This document shows positions 8,851 to 17,191 of a DNA stretch of 64,000 nt, piece by piece. Below the pieces are notes generated by a model. It was given only the letters and a program-made list of their open reading frames with translations. It had not been told where the DNA came from and did not search any database. The position numbers were made by a program, and so were the translations under genes. The stretch is from a virus, in the IMG/VR virus record IMGVR_UViG_3300030430_004473, positions 1 to 64,000 of that record. One strand, given 5' to 3'. Positions within the stretch are counted from its first letter, which is position 1. Every line of letters starts with the position of its first letter.

Positions 8851-9852
8851 ATGACAAATTTTGGAACAAGTTGGGCAGGAAGTTCAGACGCTACTCGTGA
8901 GCGTTTTGAACGTGCCGTTAATGTTGGTAATGCTGGAACGGCATTATTGCAAACATTCATCAATAGAACAGTTCAACAATTAACATTGAGAGAATTCGGT
9001 TTACAAGCTGTCTTATCTCGAAGAGCTGGATCTGGAGATGCTGAGTATATCAACCGAAGAGAAGCTGGAACAAACGGTGCTACTTGGTTAGCAGATACCG
9101 ATCCGGTTGCAGAAGAAACAGGAACATACGGTCAAGTATCATTCCCATATCGATCTTTGGTTACTCGTGGAAAGGTCACTAGAAAACTTCAAGCAACAGG
9201 CCGATCTTATGCTGATATCCTAGCATTAGAAATGGCAGCTAAAGCTGAAGATTTCGCCAATGCGTTAGAAACTGGAATGATCAGTGCTAACTCTTTGGGT
9301 TCGGCAGACGCTAACGCACCGGCTGGATTTTTGACATTGATTCAACAAATCAATTCATTTGACATGTCTCAAACTGTTTCAAATGCTGGAGCTACAACCG
9401 CAAACGCAGCTTTATCACTAGCAAAACTAGATGAAGCGATTGACCGAGTAAAAGGATCAGCTCAAAGAGGTGATTTGGTTATTATCGGATCATTTGGTGG
9501 AATTAGATCTGTTAATGCAGCTTTGCAAGCACAACAAAGATTCAATGATGTAGTTGAAATCGCAGCTGGCTTTAGAGTAAGAACCTATGACGGAATTCCG
9601 TTAGTAGTATCTACTTCAATGCCAAACGATCTTAACTTCAATGCAGCTGGAGCTATAAAAGACACTTCTGGCGCTGGAACAGCTCTTATGGTATTGAACA
9701 CAAGGTATAACTACATCGCAGAATTGACACCTACAACCGTAATGCCTATTGCAAAAACCGATTCTCAGTTCGATCAATTCGATATGTACTGGGATGGTTC
9801 AAATGTATTAAGCAATACGAAAGGTGCAGCTCTATTAACTCATATTGGATAG
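8851..9852 (+). CDS. major capsid protein (HK97 fold)
   Basis: A 333-residue protein placed right after protease-scaffold, with the even, neutral, Ala/Gly/Thr-rich composition of HK97-type capsid proteins. Typical segments are the N-terminal helix, the E-loop region (FPYRSLVTRGKV) and an axial domain with DGIPLVVSTSMP. It forms the icosahedral shell. A GGAGAAC ribosome site precedes it and an intrinsic terminator follows, consistent with very high, isolated expression. Confidence 0.9.
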   Translation: MTNFGTSWAGSSDATRERFERAVNVGNAGTALLQTFINRTVQQLTLREFGLQAVLSRRAGSGDAEYINRREAGTNGATWLADTDPVAEETGTYGQVSFPYRSLVTRGKVTRKLQATGRSYADILALEMAAKAEDFANALETGMISANSLGSADANAPAGFLTLIQQINSFDMSQTVSNAGATTANAALSLAKLDEAIDRVKGSAQRGDLVIIGSFGGIRSVNAALQAQQRFNDVVEIAAGFRVRTYDGIPLVVSTSMPNDLNFNAAGAIKDTSGAGTALMVLNTRYNYIAELTPTTVMPIAKTDSQFDQFDMYWDGSNVLSNTKGAALLTHIG

Positions 9853-9925
9853 CATAGATAGATATATCCGGACTTTGCAATATAGTTAGTCATAAATATT
9901 CATATTGAGTTTGTTATGTGAATGG

Positions 9926-9953
9926 AAAGGGGATCGTAAGATCCTCTTTTTTT
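9926..9953 (+). terminator. intrinsic terminator after the capsid gene
   Basis: A ten-pair stem with one G-T wobble: AAAGGGGATC (9926-9935), loop GTAA, GATCCTCTTT (9940-9949), then more T residues. Confidence 0.85.
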
Positions 9954-9954
9954 A

Positions 9955-9963
9955 TGTTATACT
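9955..9963 (+). promoter_or_regulatory. restart promoter after the capsid terminator
   Basis: TGTTATACT (hexamer 9958-9963) directly abuts the terminator T-run and would restart transcription for the connector genes. Confidence 0.6.
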
Positions 9964-9993
9964 AGAAGAGCAGAATCAATGCTGGAGGCAAAA

Positions 9994-10293
9994 ATGCTAG
10001 AAGATTATAATTATATATTGGTAAGATCAGATCGTGATTTATCGTTGTCCTATTTATTCAGTACATATACAGAACAAGCGAGTAGTTTCACAGTAGAATT
10101 CAAAGGTCGAGCTTATTGTGGAATAAGATTGAAAGATGAAACTTCAAGAAATGTAGCTCTTTGTTATGGTTGGAATGATATTACAGCTGAATACAAAGAG
10201 TGGACCGAAAAAGAAACAATCAAAGAAGATCCGAAACCAAAAGCAACAGTGAAGAAGAAAGCATCTACTAGAAAGAAATCAGTGAAGAAGTAA
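9994..10293 (+). CDS. hypothetical head-region protein, 99 aa
   Basis: Not recognised. A small beta-rich protein (SSFTVEFKGRAYCGIRL) with a lysine-rich tail (KKKASTRKKSVKK). The start chosen is the ATG at 9994, which has GGAGG at 9984-9988; the ATG at 9979 has none. Its stop touches the next gene's ATG (TAAATG). The place after the capsid gene suggests a head decoration or completion protein, unproven. Confidence 0.7.
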   Translation: MLEDYNYILVRSDRDLSLSYLFSTYTEQASSFTVEFKGRAYCGIRLKDETSRNVALCYGWNDITAEYKEWTEKETIKEDPKPKATVKKKASTRKKSVKK

Positions 10294-10917
10294 ATGGCAA
10301 CATTCGCACAATTAACAACGATCAAAGCTATGTTAGGCATAAGTGGAGGCACATGTGCCGGAACGACACGATATGATGACGCTATTACAATACTTCTTGA
10401 TGTAGTAGATCAGATCATACTGGATGAGCTAGATTTAACAAGTGCGACAACAACAACATACACAGATTTTATAGATATAGATTTTGTGGGCCAAACAGAA
10501 GTAGCATTGAGACATAGGCCGGTGGTTTCGATAGTAGGTTTGACGATAAATGGAGAAGCTATAAGTGCTTCAACACCTACAACAAACAACGGTACTTATG
10601 TATTAAATAAAGATCTGGGCGTTATCAAAATGGACCCGTTGTATTATGTTATTCCGAGTGGTAGGGCAATAGTACAATGTACTTACACAGCTGGATTTGA
10701 TAGTGTACCGAGCGATCTGGTTTATGCAGGAAATTTAATAGCAGTATCATTATTTAATCAACAGAGTCATGTCGGATTTCAATCAGAAAGAACAAACGGC
10801 TACTCTTATAATCTCGGAAGTGCTGAGGGATCATTTGTTCCAGCTATGGCACGAAGAATATTAAACAAACATAGGCGTTTATTCGCTAGAGGAAGTATAT
10901 ATGGAAACATGGGCTAA
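10294..10917 (+). CDS. head-tail connector protein (HK97 gp6-like)
   Basis: A 207-residue protein with the plan of gp6-type adaptors that dock under the portal: an N-terminal helix pair (DDAITILLDVVDQIILDEL), a central beta region (VALRHRPVVSIVGLTING, VQCTYTAGFD) and a helical C-terminus (VPAMARRILNKHRR). It begins on the base after the previous stop, so translation is probably coupled. The position fits; identity comes from overall pattern, not a diagnostic motif. Confidence 0.75.
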   Translation: MATFAQLTTIKAMLGISGGTCAGTTRYDDAITILLDVVDQIILDELDLTSATTTTYTDFIDIDFVGQTEVALRHRPVVSIVGLTINGEAISASTPTTNNGTYVLNKDLGVIKMDPLYYVIPSGRAIVQCTYTAGFDSVPSDLVYAGNLIAVSLFNQQSHVGFQSERTNGYSYNLGSAEGSFVPAMARRILNKHRRLFARGSIYGNMG

Positions 10918-11149
10918 ACATAAGAAAGAGAATCGTGAATATGGGGTATCAATCAAGCATGAAGCTGAAGGATATGTATATATTTGTGAAGAACCGTTGA
11001 AGATTCGAGAAATGAAATTGAGATATGGTTTTGTAGATTGCGAAGCTCCGATAACTCAAAACGCAGTACAATCGAAACCGGCACCACAAGCTACATCACC
11101 GGAACCAAAGTCGGAAACGACAGAAAAAAAGTCAGAATCAGACCAATAA
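10901..11149 (+). CDS. hypothetical protein, 82 aa
   Basis: Overlaps the connector gene by 17 bases in another frame. A compact N-terminal half (VSIKHEAEGYVYICEEPLKIREMKLRYGF) is followed by a low-complexity Pro/Ser/Glu/Lys tail. No family is recognised. It ends the first head operon. Confidence 0.65.
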   Translation: METWAKHKKENREYGVSIKHEAEGYVYICEEPLKIREMKLRYGFVDCEAPITQNAVQSKPAPQATSPEPKSETTEKKSESDQ

Positions 11150-11161
11150 TATCGCTGATTA

Positions 11162-11170
11162 TGTTATAAT
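11162..11170 (+). promoter_or_regulatory. promoter of C5-methyltransferase I
   Basis: TGTTATAAT, a perfect extended -10 (hexamer 11165-11170), with +1 near 11177 and an AGAGTAATG-type leader. The -35 is poor. Confidence 0.65.
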
Positions 11171-11201
11171 ACATTATACTGTAAATTGAGAGTAATGTAT
11201 T

Positions 11202-12188
11202 ATGAATGTATTAAGTTTGTTTGACGGAATTAGTTGTGGTCAATTAGCATTAAAGAATCTAGGTATTACACCGACAAATTATTTTGCAAGTGAAATAGAT
11301 CAATCAGCTATTGATGTAACAATGAAGCATTTTCCGAATACAAAACAGATCGGTGATGTTTGTAAAGTCCAAGCTAGTGATCTACCGAAGATCGATTTAC
11401 TGTTAGCTGGTTCTCCTTGTCAAGGTTTTTCAAGTGCTGGTAGAGGATTAGGACTAGAAGATCCTAGATCGAAGCTGTATTTTGAATTTGAACGATTATT
11501 GAAAGAAGTCCGGCCTACTTACTTCTTACTAGAAAATGTCGTGATGTTATCAAAGGATCTGAATTTGATATCAAGTAGATTAGGATATGAACCGGTATTT
11601 ATAAATAGTGGTCATTTTTCTATAGCTGAAAGAAGAAGATATTACTGGTCAAATATACCGATTCGGAAACTACCGATTGAAAACAATAAACAAGTAATAT
11701 CAGATGTATATCGAAAAGAAGATAAACGTGGAAAGTATCATATAGATATTAAGACGATCAAAGATAATGAACGAAAAAAAACATGTCGAGTAGCTTACAA
11801 TGAAAGATTTATGCAGTGGTCAGACAATCTGGATCACAAAGAGCATAATTATTATAGTCAGACATGTCGAGCTTATTACAGAAGTAGTAAATATCCTTGT
11901 GTTACTTGTACTCAACCGCCAAAATTTATTTCTCATGATGATAATTCAATAGTCTATCCTACAATTCGAGAAATAGAGCTGATGATAGGTTTACCGGAAG
12001 GATATACATCAATACATAACGCATATTATAAACGGCTTCATAACATAGGAAATGGGTGGGATATTCCAACGATAGAGCATATCCTTCAAGACATCCAGGC
12101 TTTGCTGAAGAATAATAAATATCAAGCTCGCAGACCTATCCAAATGCAGTTATTCAGAGATCCGGAGCTTGATTGTCAGATTGACTGA
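11202..12188 (+). CDS. DNA (cytosine-5) methyltransferase I
   Basis: Transfers methyl groups from SAM to cytosine C5 in DNA. Motif I is SLFDGISCG, motif IV is SPCQGFS with catalytic C73, motif VI is LLENV, motif VIII is ERRRYYW and motif X is NIGNGW. The target-recognition region is short. The FDGIS/YFASEID flavour recalls DNMT3-like phage enzymes. Near the C-terminus IQMQLF (Q314-F318) fits the bacterial sliding-clamp motif QxxLF. It has its own promoter and stands convergent to an HNH gene, like an inserted accessory cassette. Sequence specificity cannot be read. Confidence 0.92.
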   Translation: MNVLSLFDGISCGQLALKNLGITPTNYFASEIDQSAIDVTMKHFPNTKQIGDVCKVQASDLPKIDLLLAGSPCQGFSSAGRGLGLEDPRSKLYFEFERLLKEVRPTYFLLENVVMLSKDLNLISSRLGYEPVFINSGHFSIAERRRYYWSNIPIRKLPIENNKQVISDVYRKEDKRGKYHIDIKTIKDNERKKTCRVAYNERFMQWSDNLDHKEHNYYSQTCRAYYRSSKYPCVTCTQPPKFISHDDNSIVYPTIREIELMIGLPEGYTSIHNAYYKRLHNIGNGWDIPTIEHILQDIQALLKNNKYQARRPIQMQLFRDPELDCQID

Positions 12189-12198
12189 CTTCTAACTT

Positions 12199-12651
12199 CT
12201 AACTTTTATCGTTGAGAAGTTTGAACAACTGATATGACTTTTCAAAGTGGCCACCAAGATGAAGAGAGTTTTTAGCTCTAGATCTAGAGTCATTGGTTTG
12301 AATGATTTCAACGATTTTAGCATTGAGCTGGTTCTTTCTTCTGGTGCTCATTCCAACATAAACTTGGAATTCAGCTATAGTTTTGGTTCCTCTCTTACTG
12401 TTACATCTTTTGCAACAAGTGATGAGATTGTTAGCTAGATTGCTACCTCCCTGAGAATCCGGAACGATATGATCTAAAGATAAAGAATTCCAGAAGTCAT
12501 TTCTTTTGATATTATCTTTCTCTATCTGTGACTCAGACATGCCACAGTACCAGCACTTTCTTTGGTCTCGAAAGTAGATCGCTTGACGCTTTTCTCGCGC
12601 GATCCAGCTTCCAGCATGACGTTTTGCTTTGCGATTTCTTTTTGTAGGCAT
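12199..12651 (-). CDS. HNH endonuclease
   Basis: A 150-residue protein with a zinc-type HNH fold: CWYC, then SLDHIVPDSQGGSNLANN as the beta-beta-alpha core, then CKRCNSKRG. The N-terminus is very basic (PTKRNRKAKRH). HNH proteins nick or cut DNA; in phages they act as homing, packaging or restriction-like enzymes. It is convergent with the C5 methyltransferase ten bases away, so a methylation-nuclease pair or a mobile homing gene are both possible. Start: ATG with ACGGAG upstream and its own promoter. Confidence 0.85.
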   Translation of the reverse strand: MPTKRNRKAKRHAGSWIAREKRQAIYFRDQRKCWYCGMSESQIEKDNIKRNDFWNSLSLDHIVPDSQGGSNLANNLITCCKRCNSKRGTKTIAEFQVYVGMSTRRKNQLNAKIVEIIQTNDSRSRAKNSLHLGGHFEKSYQLFKLLNDKS

Positions 12652-12681
12652 AATAAACTCCGTTGTTGTTAGTCATAATTT

Positions 12682-12710
12682 ATTCTAACACAAAACGTAT
12701 TACTATACAA
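12682..12710 (-). promoter_or_regulatory. promoter of the HNH gene
   Basis: Minus strand: TTGTAT (12705-12710), 17-base spacer containing ACGTTTTGTG, then TAGAAT (12682-12687). Confidence 0.6.
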
Positions 12711-12722
12711 CAAAAAGAGAAT

Positions 12723-13259
12723 TTATTTTATTTTTCTTTCAATAAACTTCTTCAGACGATCTTCATTGATAGAGAAACAATATAGATCTTCACCGTTGTG
12801 ATTGTAGGTGGGGCCGGTAACAAGCTCGAATACTTTATCTTTTGGAACATTCTGATAATGATATTCTGTAGCTGTATCATGATCGTGATTCCAAGCTATA
12901 TAGAAACGAACATTGAAAGAATTATCTTGATTTCTAGTTATTTTCATAGGTTCTATATAGTGAATCCATCCCTCGTTTGTAACCGAGAAACCAATTTTAT
13001 TTGCGTATTCTTTTATTTGAACAAAAGAACGTTCTACAGAACGATTGATCCAAGCTTCGAAACTGATAACTTGTTTCAGTTCTTTTTTAGAATCATCATC
13101 ATAGACTATTGTAATATCAATAGGATCGTGGCCTTCGTAATGATATGTATAGCCACCGCCAAAATATTGATCTTCTTTGTTTTCAGTAACCAGCTTAGAA
13201 TTACTGAATTGAAGATTAGAAATCTTTTTATCAAATAGGTCTGTATGTTTATTAGTCAT
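12723..13259 (-). CDS. hypothetical protein, 178 aa
   Basis: Not recognised. A soluble, acidic/aromatic protein (YFGGGYTYHYEGHDP, WNHDHDTATEYHY). The histidines and aspartates do not form a clear HxD...H dioxygenase pattern. The ATG has GGAGG seven bases upstream. It is part of a minus-strand accessory island. Confidence 0.7.
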   Translation of the reverse strand: MTNKHTDLFDKKISNLQFSNSKLVTENKEDQYFGGGYTYHYEGHDPIDITIVYDDDSKKELKQVISFEAWINRSVERSFVQIKEYANKIGFSVTNEGWIHYIEPMKITRNQDNSFNVRFYIAWNHDHDTATEYHYQNVPKDKVFELVTGPTYNHNGEDLYCFSINEDRLKKFIERKIK

Positions 13260-13317
13260 AATATCCTCCGTTGTAAGTAATAAATAATATGTATTGTTGT
13301 ATCTTTGCAGACAGCTT

Positions 13318-13527
13318 TCAAAATGGAATTTTCAATATTTCTTCAGCTAGATATTTGGCTTTGTGTGCTAACGTCATAGCTTCGAGACTATTGAAATCCG
13401 GATCTACAAACTTGATATGCATGAAAACGCATATTTCCGGTGTTAGTTCTTTGCGAAGTCCACCGGCTCGGTGAACCTTTTTCATCATTAAATAATGATC
13501 GATCAAATAAGAAATAGAATCTACCAT
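13318..13527 (-). CDS. hypothetical protein, 69 aa
   Basis: Begins MVDSISYLID; a TTG at 13572 would add 15 residues. Its ATG overlaps the stop of a tiny upstream membrane ORF. Not recognised: a mostly helical protein with LRKELTPEICVFMHIKFVDPDFNS in the centre. The overlap suggests translational coupling downstream of the glycosyltransferase gene. Confidence 0.55.
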   Translation of the reverse strand: MVDSISYLIDHYLMMKKVHRAGGLRKELTPEICVFMHIKFVDPDFNSLEAMTLAHKAKYLAEEILKIPF

Positions 13528-13613
13528 AACATTTCTACCAATGAATAAACCAACATCATCATAGCAATCCAAAGTATTCCGATTTCTAATTTAGATAGGT
13601 CGTTACGTTTCAT
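13521..13613 (-). CDS. tiny membrane protein, 30 aa
   Basis: A short ORF (MKRNDLSKLE, then IGILWIAMMMLVYSLVEMLW): charged N-terminus plus one hydrophobic segment. Its ATG lies inside the end of the glycosyltransferase gene and its stop overlaps the next ATG. That neat double overlap argues for a real gene, but the length leaves doubt. Confidence 0.4.
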   Translation of the reverse strand: MKRNDLSKLEIGILWIAMMMLVYSLVEMLW

Positions 13614-14826
13614 CTTTCAGCTCTAATTTGAAGTTATAATCTTGTATTCTATATGTATCTTTTATTTTGAGCTGTTGTTGAAATCTTTTGTAATCTACAT
13701 GATGATGATACCTATTAAATTTCTTTGTTACAGTTACACAATCGGGATGTTGATCTTGTAGCGATTTAGCAAACAGATATCTATCATCATTGTCAGTATA
13801 AACTGAATCAGTGTTACCACCTTTCATTCTCATAGAAGCTACTTTATCTCCCAAAAATGTAGCGAAGTTTATCGTGCAGAATCCGGCTTTTAAGATACGC
13901 AAACACAGATCTGTATCTTCATTGTACCGGCCTCGCCAAAGCTTTCCGTTTATCTTTATTTGGTTGTTTATTTCTTTATTCATTAAGCTCATAGAATAGA
14001 CTCTCGTATTCAAATAATACGGAGGAATACAGAAGTCATTTTTACAAAGTCCTAGATGATACATGCCTGATATTCCTACATTCGTATATCTATCAGTAAA
14101 GTCCTCTACAGCTGCAAATATAGCTGGTGACTTCACACGATAAGAAATGTTATTGGTCATTCTCCAGAAGTATCGAATATTATCATCAAGTAACCAGTAT
14201 TTTTGAGACGTTACATGATCATCAATCCAATTACGAACCGGAATAGAAGAAGCTGTTGTTGTATCAAAATCGCCAGTAATGACTCTATTTCCGTATATAG
14301 ATTGATAGGGTTCTATTTCATTAGGTTCTACTACGATATAGAAGTCAACGCCCATCCACATTAAAGTTTGAGCAGTTAAACAAGTTTCAGCTCTTCCTTT
14401 GCTTATTATGTATATTGGATATCTAGGTTTTATATCATCAGAAGTATAAATATATTTGTTGATACCTTTTTCATGCTTGTCTTTTTTAGGATACCAGATC
14501 GATTTTGTTTTTTCTGTAATCGGTTGTTCAAAGAAGTCACTGAGCTGATCACAAGTGAAGTTTGTTTTAAGTTCTATATGATGATACGGATATACTTTGA
14601 TTGATCGGTATTCTGGCATGTCGGTCCACTCAAAATCATCACAATTAATTTCATAGTGTTTCTTTTCTCGATTATCTTTTTTGGCAGTAATGATCGTAGT
14701 ATTGCCAAACAAATCCAGGCCGGTATTCATATCAACAGATCTATATTTGATTAGATCCATGTTTATCTTTTTAGAAATGCTTTCAACAGCTGAAATGCTA
14801 TCAAATCTTACTTGTATCGTTCTCAT
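13603..14826 (-). CDS. TET-associated-type glycosyltransferase (TAGT-like)
   Basis: A 407-residue GT-A-like enzyme. The core has IYIISKGRAET (SKGRA 142-146), GVDFYIVVEPNE and WLLDDN (D214, D215), the pattern known from phage TAGT glycosyltransferases that act on hydroxymethylated cytosine in DNA. The N-terminal 130 residues are an extra unassigned domain. The ATG at 14826 has GAGG five bases upstream and was preferred over an upstream ATG at 14937. No TET/JBP dioxygenase was found in the window, so the sugar acceptor is uncertain: DNA base, glycan or protein. Confidence 0.7.
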   Translation of the reverse strand: MRTIQVRFDSISAVESISKKINMDLIKYRSVDMNTGLDLFGNTTIITAKKDNREKKHYEINCDDFEWTDMPEYRSIKVYPYHHIELKTNFTCDQLSDFFEQPITEKTKSIWYPKKDKHEKGINKYIYTSDDIKPRYPIYIISKGRAETCLTAQTLMWMGVDFYIVVEPNEIEPYQSIYGNRVITGDFDTTTASSIPVRNWIDDHVTSQKYWLLDDNIRYFWRMTNNISYRVKSPAIFAAVEDFTDRYTNVGISGMYHLGLCKNDFCIPPYYLNTRVYSMSLMNKEINNQIKINGKLWRGRYNEDTDLCLRILKAGFCTINFATFLGDKVASMRMKGGNTDSVYTDNDDRYLFAKSLQDQHPDCVTVTKKFNRYHHHVDYKRFQQQLKIKDTYRIQDYNFKLELKDET

Positions 14827-14845
14827 AGTATCCTCATAAGAAAGT

Positions 14846-14871
14846 GATAGCCTAACGTATTGTAGGCTATC
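14846..14871. repeat. perfect inverted repeat, 9-base arms
   Basis: GATAGCCTA (14846-14854), eight-base loop, TAGGCTATC (14863-14871), just upstream of the TAGT-like gene. No T-run follows on either strand, so it is more likely an operator, processing or attenuator hairpin than a classical terminator. Confidence 0.7.
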
Positions 14872-14893
14872 TGTTGTTGTTCTATTTAGAAGA

Positions 14894-15514
14894 TTACCAC
14901 GGTTGATTATTTGCCCATTTGCGGATATCTGCTCCACGAATACCGTATGTCATTTGATAATCAGAACCTTCAGTATATTCATCTTCTACTCTCATATATC
15001 CACCGTCTGCAGCTGATTTTGATTTCATCCATTTTACATTTTCAAGTGCTTTATACAACCAGTGGAACCCCACACTGTACTGAAGATCATCCCATGAGTG
15101 GTTGTTTTCATCAGCATATAGTTCTATATATCCAGCTTCATCAAACGATACGTGATAGTGCTTAAAAAAAGCATTATCTATAAGATTTTGCTTTAGATCT
15201 TTTTGATTTAATCTTTTAATTTCTTTATTCCAAACTTTTCCGACAAGTTCTTCTTTTTCATCATACCAACCATGTGTTCTTAAACCGGTTGGAACGTATG
15301 ACCAATTATCTTTCTTAAAAACAGAAAAGACTACTGATAATTGTTCTTTTTCAGAAAGACTTTCCCACTTCTTTCTACTTTTCATGCTTTTCTTCTTTTC
15401 GTTTATTATTTTCACAAATTGATTGTGTTTTGTAACTATGTATTTGATGAGCTTGTTATATTCGCTCATTTTACCTATTTTGAAAGATCCCTTAGCTTCT
15501 TGATTACATGACAT
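14894..15514 (-). CDS. hypothetical protein, 206 aa
   Basis: Not recognised. Lys/Trp-rich with a helical N-terminus (KYIVTKHNQFVKIINEKKKSM) and a possible small enzyme-like C-terminal half (HYHVSFDEAGYIELYADENN). The ATG follows ACGGAGAAAAATC, and a good minus-strand promoter lies upstream. It is first in a transcript that continues into the TAGT-like gene. Confidence 0.7.
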   Translation of the reverse strand: MSCNQEAKGSFKIGKMSEYNKLIKYIVTKHNQFVKIINEKKKSMKSRKKWESLSEKEQLSVVFSVFKKDNWSYVPTGLRTHGWYDEKEELVGKVWNKEIKRLNQKDLKQNLIDNAFFKHYHVSFDEAGYIELYADENNHSWDDLQYSVGFHWLYKALENVKWMKSKSAADGGYMRVEDEYTEGSDYQMTYGIRGADIRKWANNQPW

Positions 15515-15556
15515 GATTTTTCTCCGTTGTTGAATGTTAGAATGTCTAGTAATAAT

Positions 15557-15584
15557 ATTATAGCATTTTGTATTATATAGTCAA
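15557..15584 (-). promoter_or_regulatory. promoter of the 206-aa gene / TAGT operon
   Basis: Minus strand TTGACT (15579-15584), 16-base spacer, TATAAT (15557-15562). Confidence 0.7.
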
Positions 15585-15587
15585 ATT

Positions 15588-16112
15588 TTAATTTGCATTT
15601 ATTTCAATATATTGATCTTTTTGATCGGTTTTTTGAAATATTCCAACATTATCTCCCCAATAACCAGATTCATCAATGTAGTATTCTATTAGTGATACGT
15701 CTGTATTCCACTTTGCTAGAGCAGGATAGGCATCAGCTAAGAATCGCCAGCAATCACGATCCCAATGATACGATCCTCTACTCGGTGTGCATATATATAT
15801 GTAACCTCCAAGCTTCGTTATTCGTACCATTTCATTGAACGTAACCCAAAAAGCTTGATCGTGTTCAAACATAGAAGTAGAAACAACAACATCAATAGAA
15901 GATGTATTGATCGGATATTTATTGTGAGCTTCAACAACAATATCAACCCCTTCAGCTTGTCTTATATCTAGTGTTCTATAATTGTGTTCAGCGAAAAGAT
16001 TTCTCAGATTTCCGTTTATGTCGGCCCCTCCGATATCAATTACTTCAAGGCCTGGCCGTGATAGGTACTTGTTTACGAATTTCGTTATATTATTTAGGGC
16101 AGTTGGGTGCAT
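15588..16112 (-). CDS. class I SAM-dependent methyltransferase
   Basis: A 174-residue small-molecule-type methyltransferase. Motif I is VIDIGGADING, an acidic residue follows in YRTLDIRQ, and DVVVSTSMFEHD and GGYIYICTPS follow as in the Methyltransf_11 group. Such enzymes often modify sugars or lipids; neighbouring glycosyltransferase genes suggest glycan methylation, which is inference. The start at 16112 lacks a good ribosome site. Confidence 0.75.
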   Translation of the reverse strand: MHPTALNNITKFVNKYLSRPGLEVIDIGGADINGNLRNLFAEHNYRTLDIRQAEGVDIVVEAHNKYPINTSSIDVVVSTSMFEHDQAFWVTFNEMVRITKLGGYIYICTPSRGSYHWDRDCWRFLADAYPALAKWNTDVSLIEYYIDESGYWGDNVGIFQKTDQKDQYIEINAN

Positions 16113-16137
16113 TGTAATACCAAAGTAATAGGTTATG

Positions 16138-16146
16138 TGTTATAAT
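16138..16146 (+). promoter_or_regulatory. promoter of the second class I methyltransferase
   Basis: TGTTATAAT perfect extended -10 (hexamer 16141-16146), followed by an AGGAG ribosome site. Confidence 0.65.
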
Positions 16147-16172
16147 ATATAATGCAATAGGAGAACAAAAGC

Positions 16173-16793
16173 ATGAATAGTATAGATACAAATGAACATA
16201 TATTGAACCGAGCTGACATGATCAATATGATAGCTCAGAAGATCAAAGCAAAGTCCTATCTTGAAATAGGCGTTCAAACAGGCAAAACGTTTAACAACGT
16301 CAACATAACTGAAAAAGTAGGTGTCGATCCAGATTCTCGTTGGGATAGTCAAACGCATTTAATGACTTCTGACTTCTTCTTTGAAACAAACAATCAAACT
16401 TTTGATATCATCTTTGTAGATGGCCTACATGAATCAGAACAATGTTATAAAGATATACAGAACGCATTAAAATGCCTTAATTCTGGCGGTGTTATATTAG
16501 TGGATGATGTAGCACCAAAGAAGAAAGAATATCAGACTAGAGAGCCAACAGCTCTTCACTGGACCGGTGATGTTTGGCGAGCTTGGATCAAGGTTCGAAG
16601 AGTTTCAAGATATCATACAAAAACGTATGATGTTGCTTTTGGAATAGGAATCATAGACACAAATGAAACAAACGCAGCTACTTACTGGAAAACAACAGAC
16701 AATATAGATTATGATACGTTTCGATCTCAGTTCTTCTATGAATATTTGAATCTAGCAAGTGCAGAACAGTTTCAACGAGATTGGAATATATAA
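16173..16793 (+). CDS. class I SAM-dependent methyltransferase (Methyltransf_24-like)
   Basis: A 206-residue enzyme with motif I YLEIGVQTGKT, an acidic position in KVGVDPD, then FDIIFVDGLHE and GGVILVDDVAP. This is the pattern of O-methyltransferases of the Methyltransf_24 type, which often act on sugars. It is divergent from the other small methyltransferase, and both lie beside the TAGT-like gene, pointing to a shared modification path. The ATG has AGGAGAAC upstream. Confidence 0.8.
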   Translation: MNSIDTNEHILNRADMINMIAQKIKAKSYLEIGVQTGKTFNNVNITEKVGVDPDSRWDSQTHLMTSDFFFETNNQTFDIIFVDGLHESEQCYKDIQNALKCLNSGGVILVDDVAPKKKEYQTREPTALHWTGDVWRAWIKVRRVSRYHTKTYDVAFGIGIIDTNETNAATYWKTTDNIDYDTFRSQFFYEYLNLASAEQFQRDWNI

Positions 16794-16800
16794 TAGATTG

Positions 16801-16809
16801 TGATATAAT
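16801..16809 (+). promoter_or_regulatory. extended -10 promoter
   Basis: TGATATAAT (hexamer 16804-16809), followed by CGGAGAACCT before the ATG of the 120-aa gene. Confidence 0.6.
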
Positions 16810-16828
16810 ATAAATATACGGAGAACCT

Positions 16829-17191
16829 ATGAAAGAATATGAACAAATAAAGAATGACATTCAATTAAAAATAGCTAGATCAAGTATGGCTAACATTACT
16901 GAAGCAATACAAGAAATAGATATGTATATTCACGTTAATTGTATGAAACACGACATAAAATATAGAGTACACAAACAGGTTGGAGATATTCAAACAGAAG
17001 TACTATTTAATGAAGTAGTATCTACACACTTTGCAGACGTTGATCGTAGACCTGAAGGCCTTTGTGATTTGTGGAATCTAGTATCATATAGAGCTGATCT
17101 AGTGTGGAAATATAGAGCGGTATATTCACGATTCAAAATATGTATGGATAACATTAAAAAAAACAATAAAAACAACAAGGAGATAGCATGA
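16829..17191 (+). CDS. hypothetical protein, 120 aa
   Basis: Not recognised. Helical and basic (MANITEAIQEIDMYIHVNCMKHDIKYRVHKQ). Good ribosome site CGGAG. Its stop overlaps the next start by four bases. It marks the return of + strand genes of the head/neck block. Confidence 0.65.
   Translation: MKEYEQIKNDIQLKIARSSMANITEAIQEIDMYIHVNCMKHDIKYRVHKQVGDIQTEVLFNEVVSTHFADVDRRPEGLCDLWNLVSYRADLVWKYRAVYSRFKICMDNIKKNNKNNKEIA

Noticed and set aside
12723-13259. TET-like dioxygenase because of several His/Asp residues
   Set aside because: No ordered HxD...H plus Arg pattern, and the length and context do not fit.
16110-16119. Possible fourth leaderless promoter (minus strand TATTAC before the methyltransferase ATG at 16112)
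   Set aside because: The hexamer at 16114-16119 would place +1 at 16107, inside the coding region, so the spacing does not fit.
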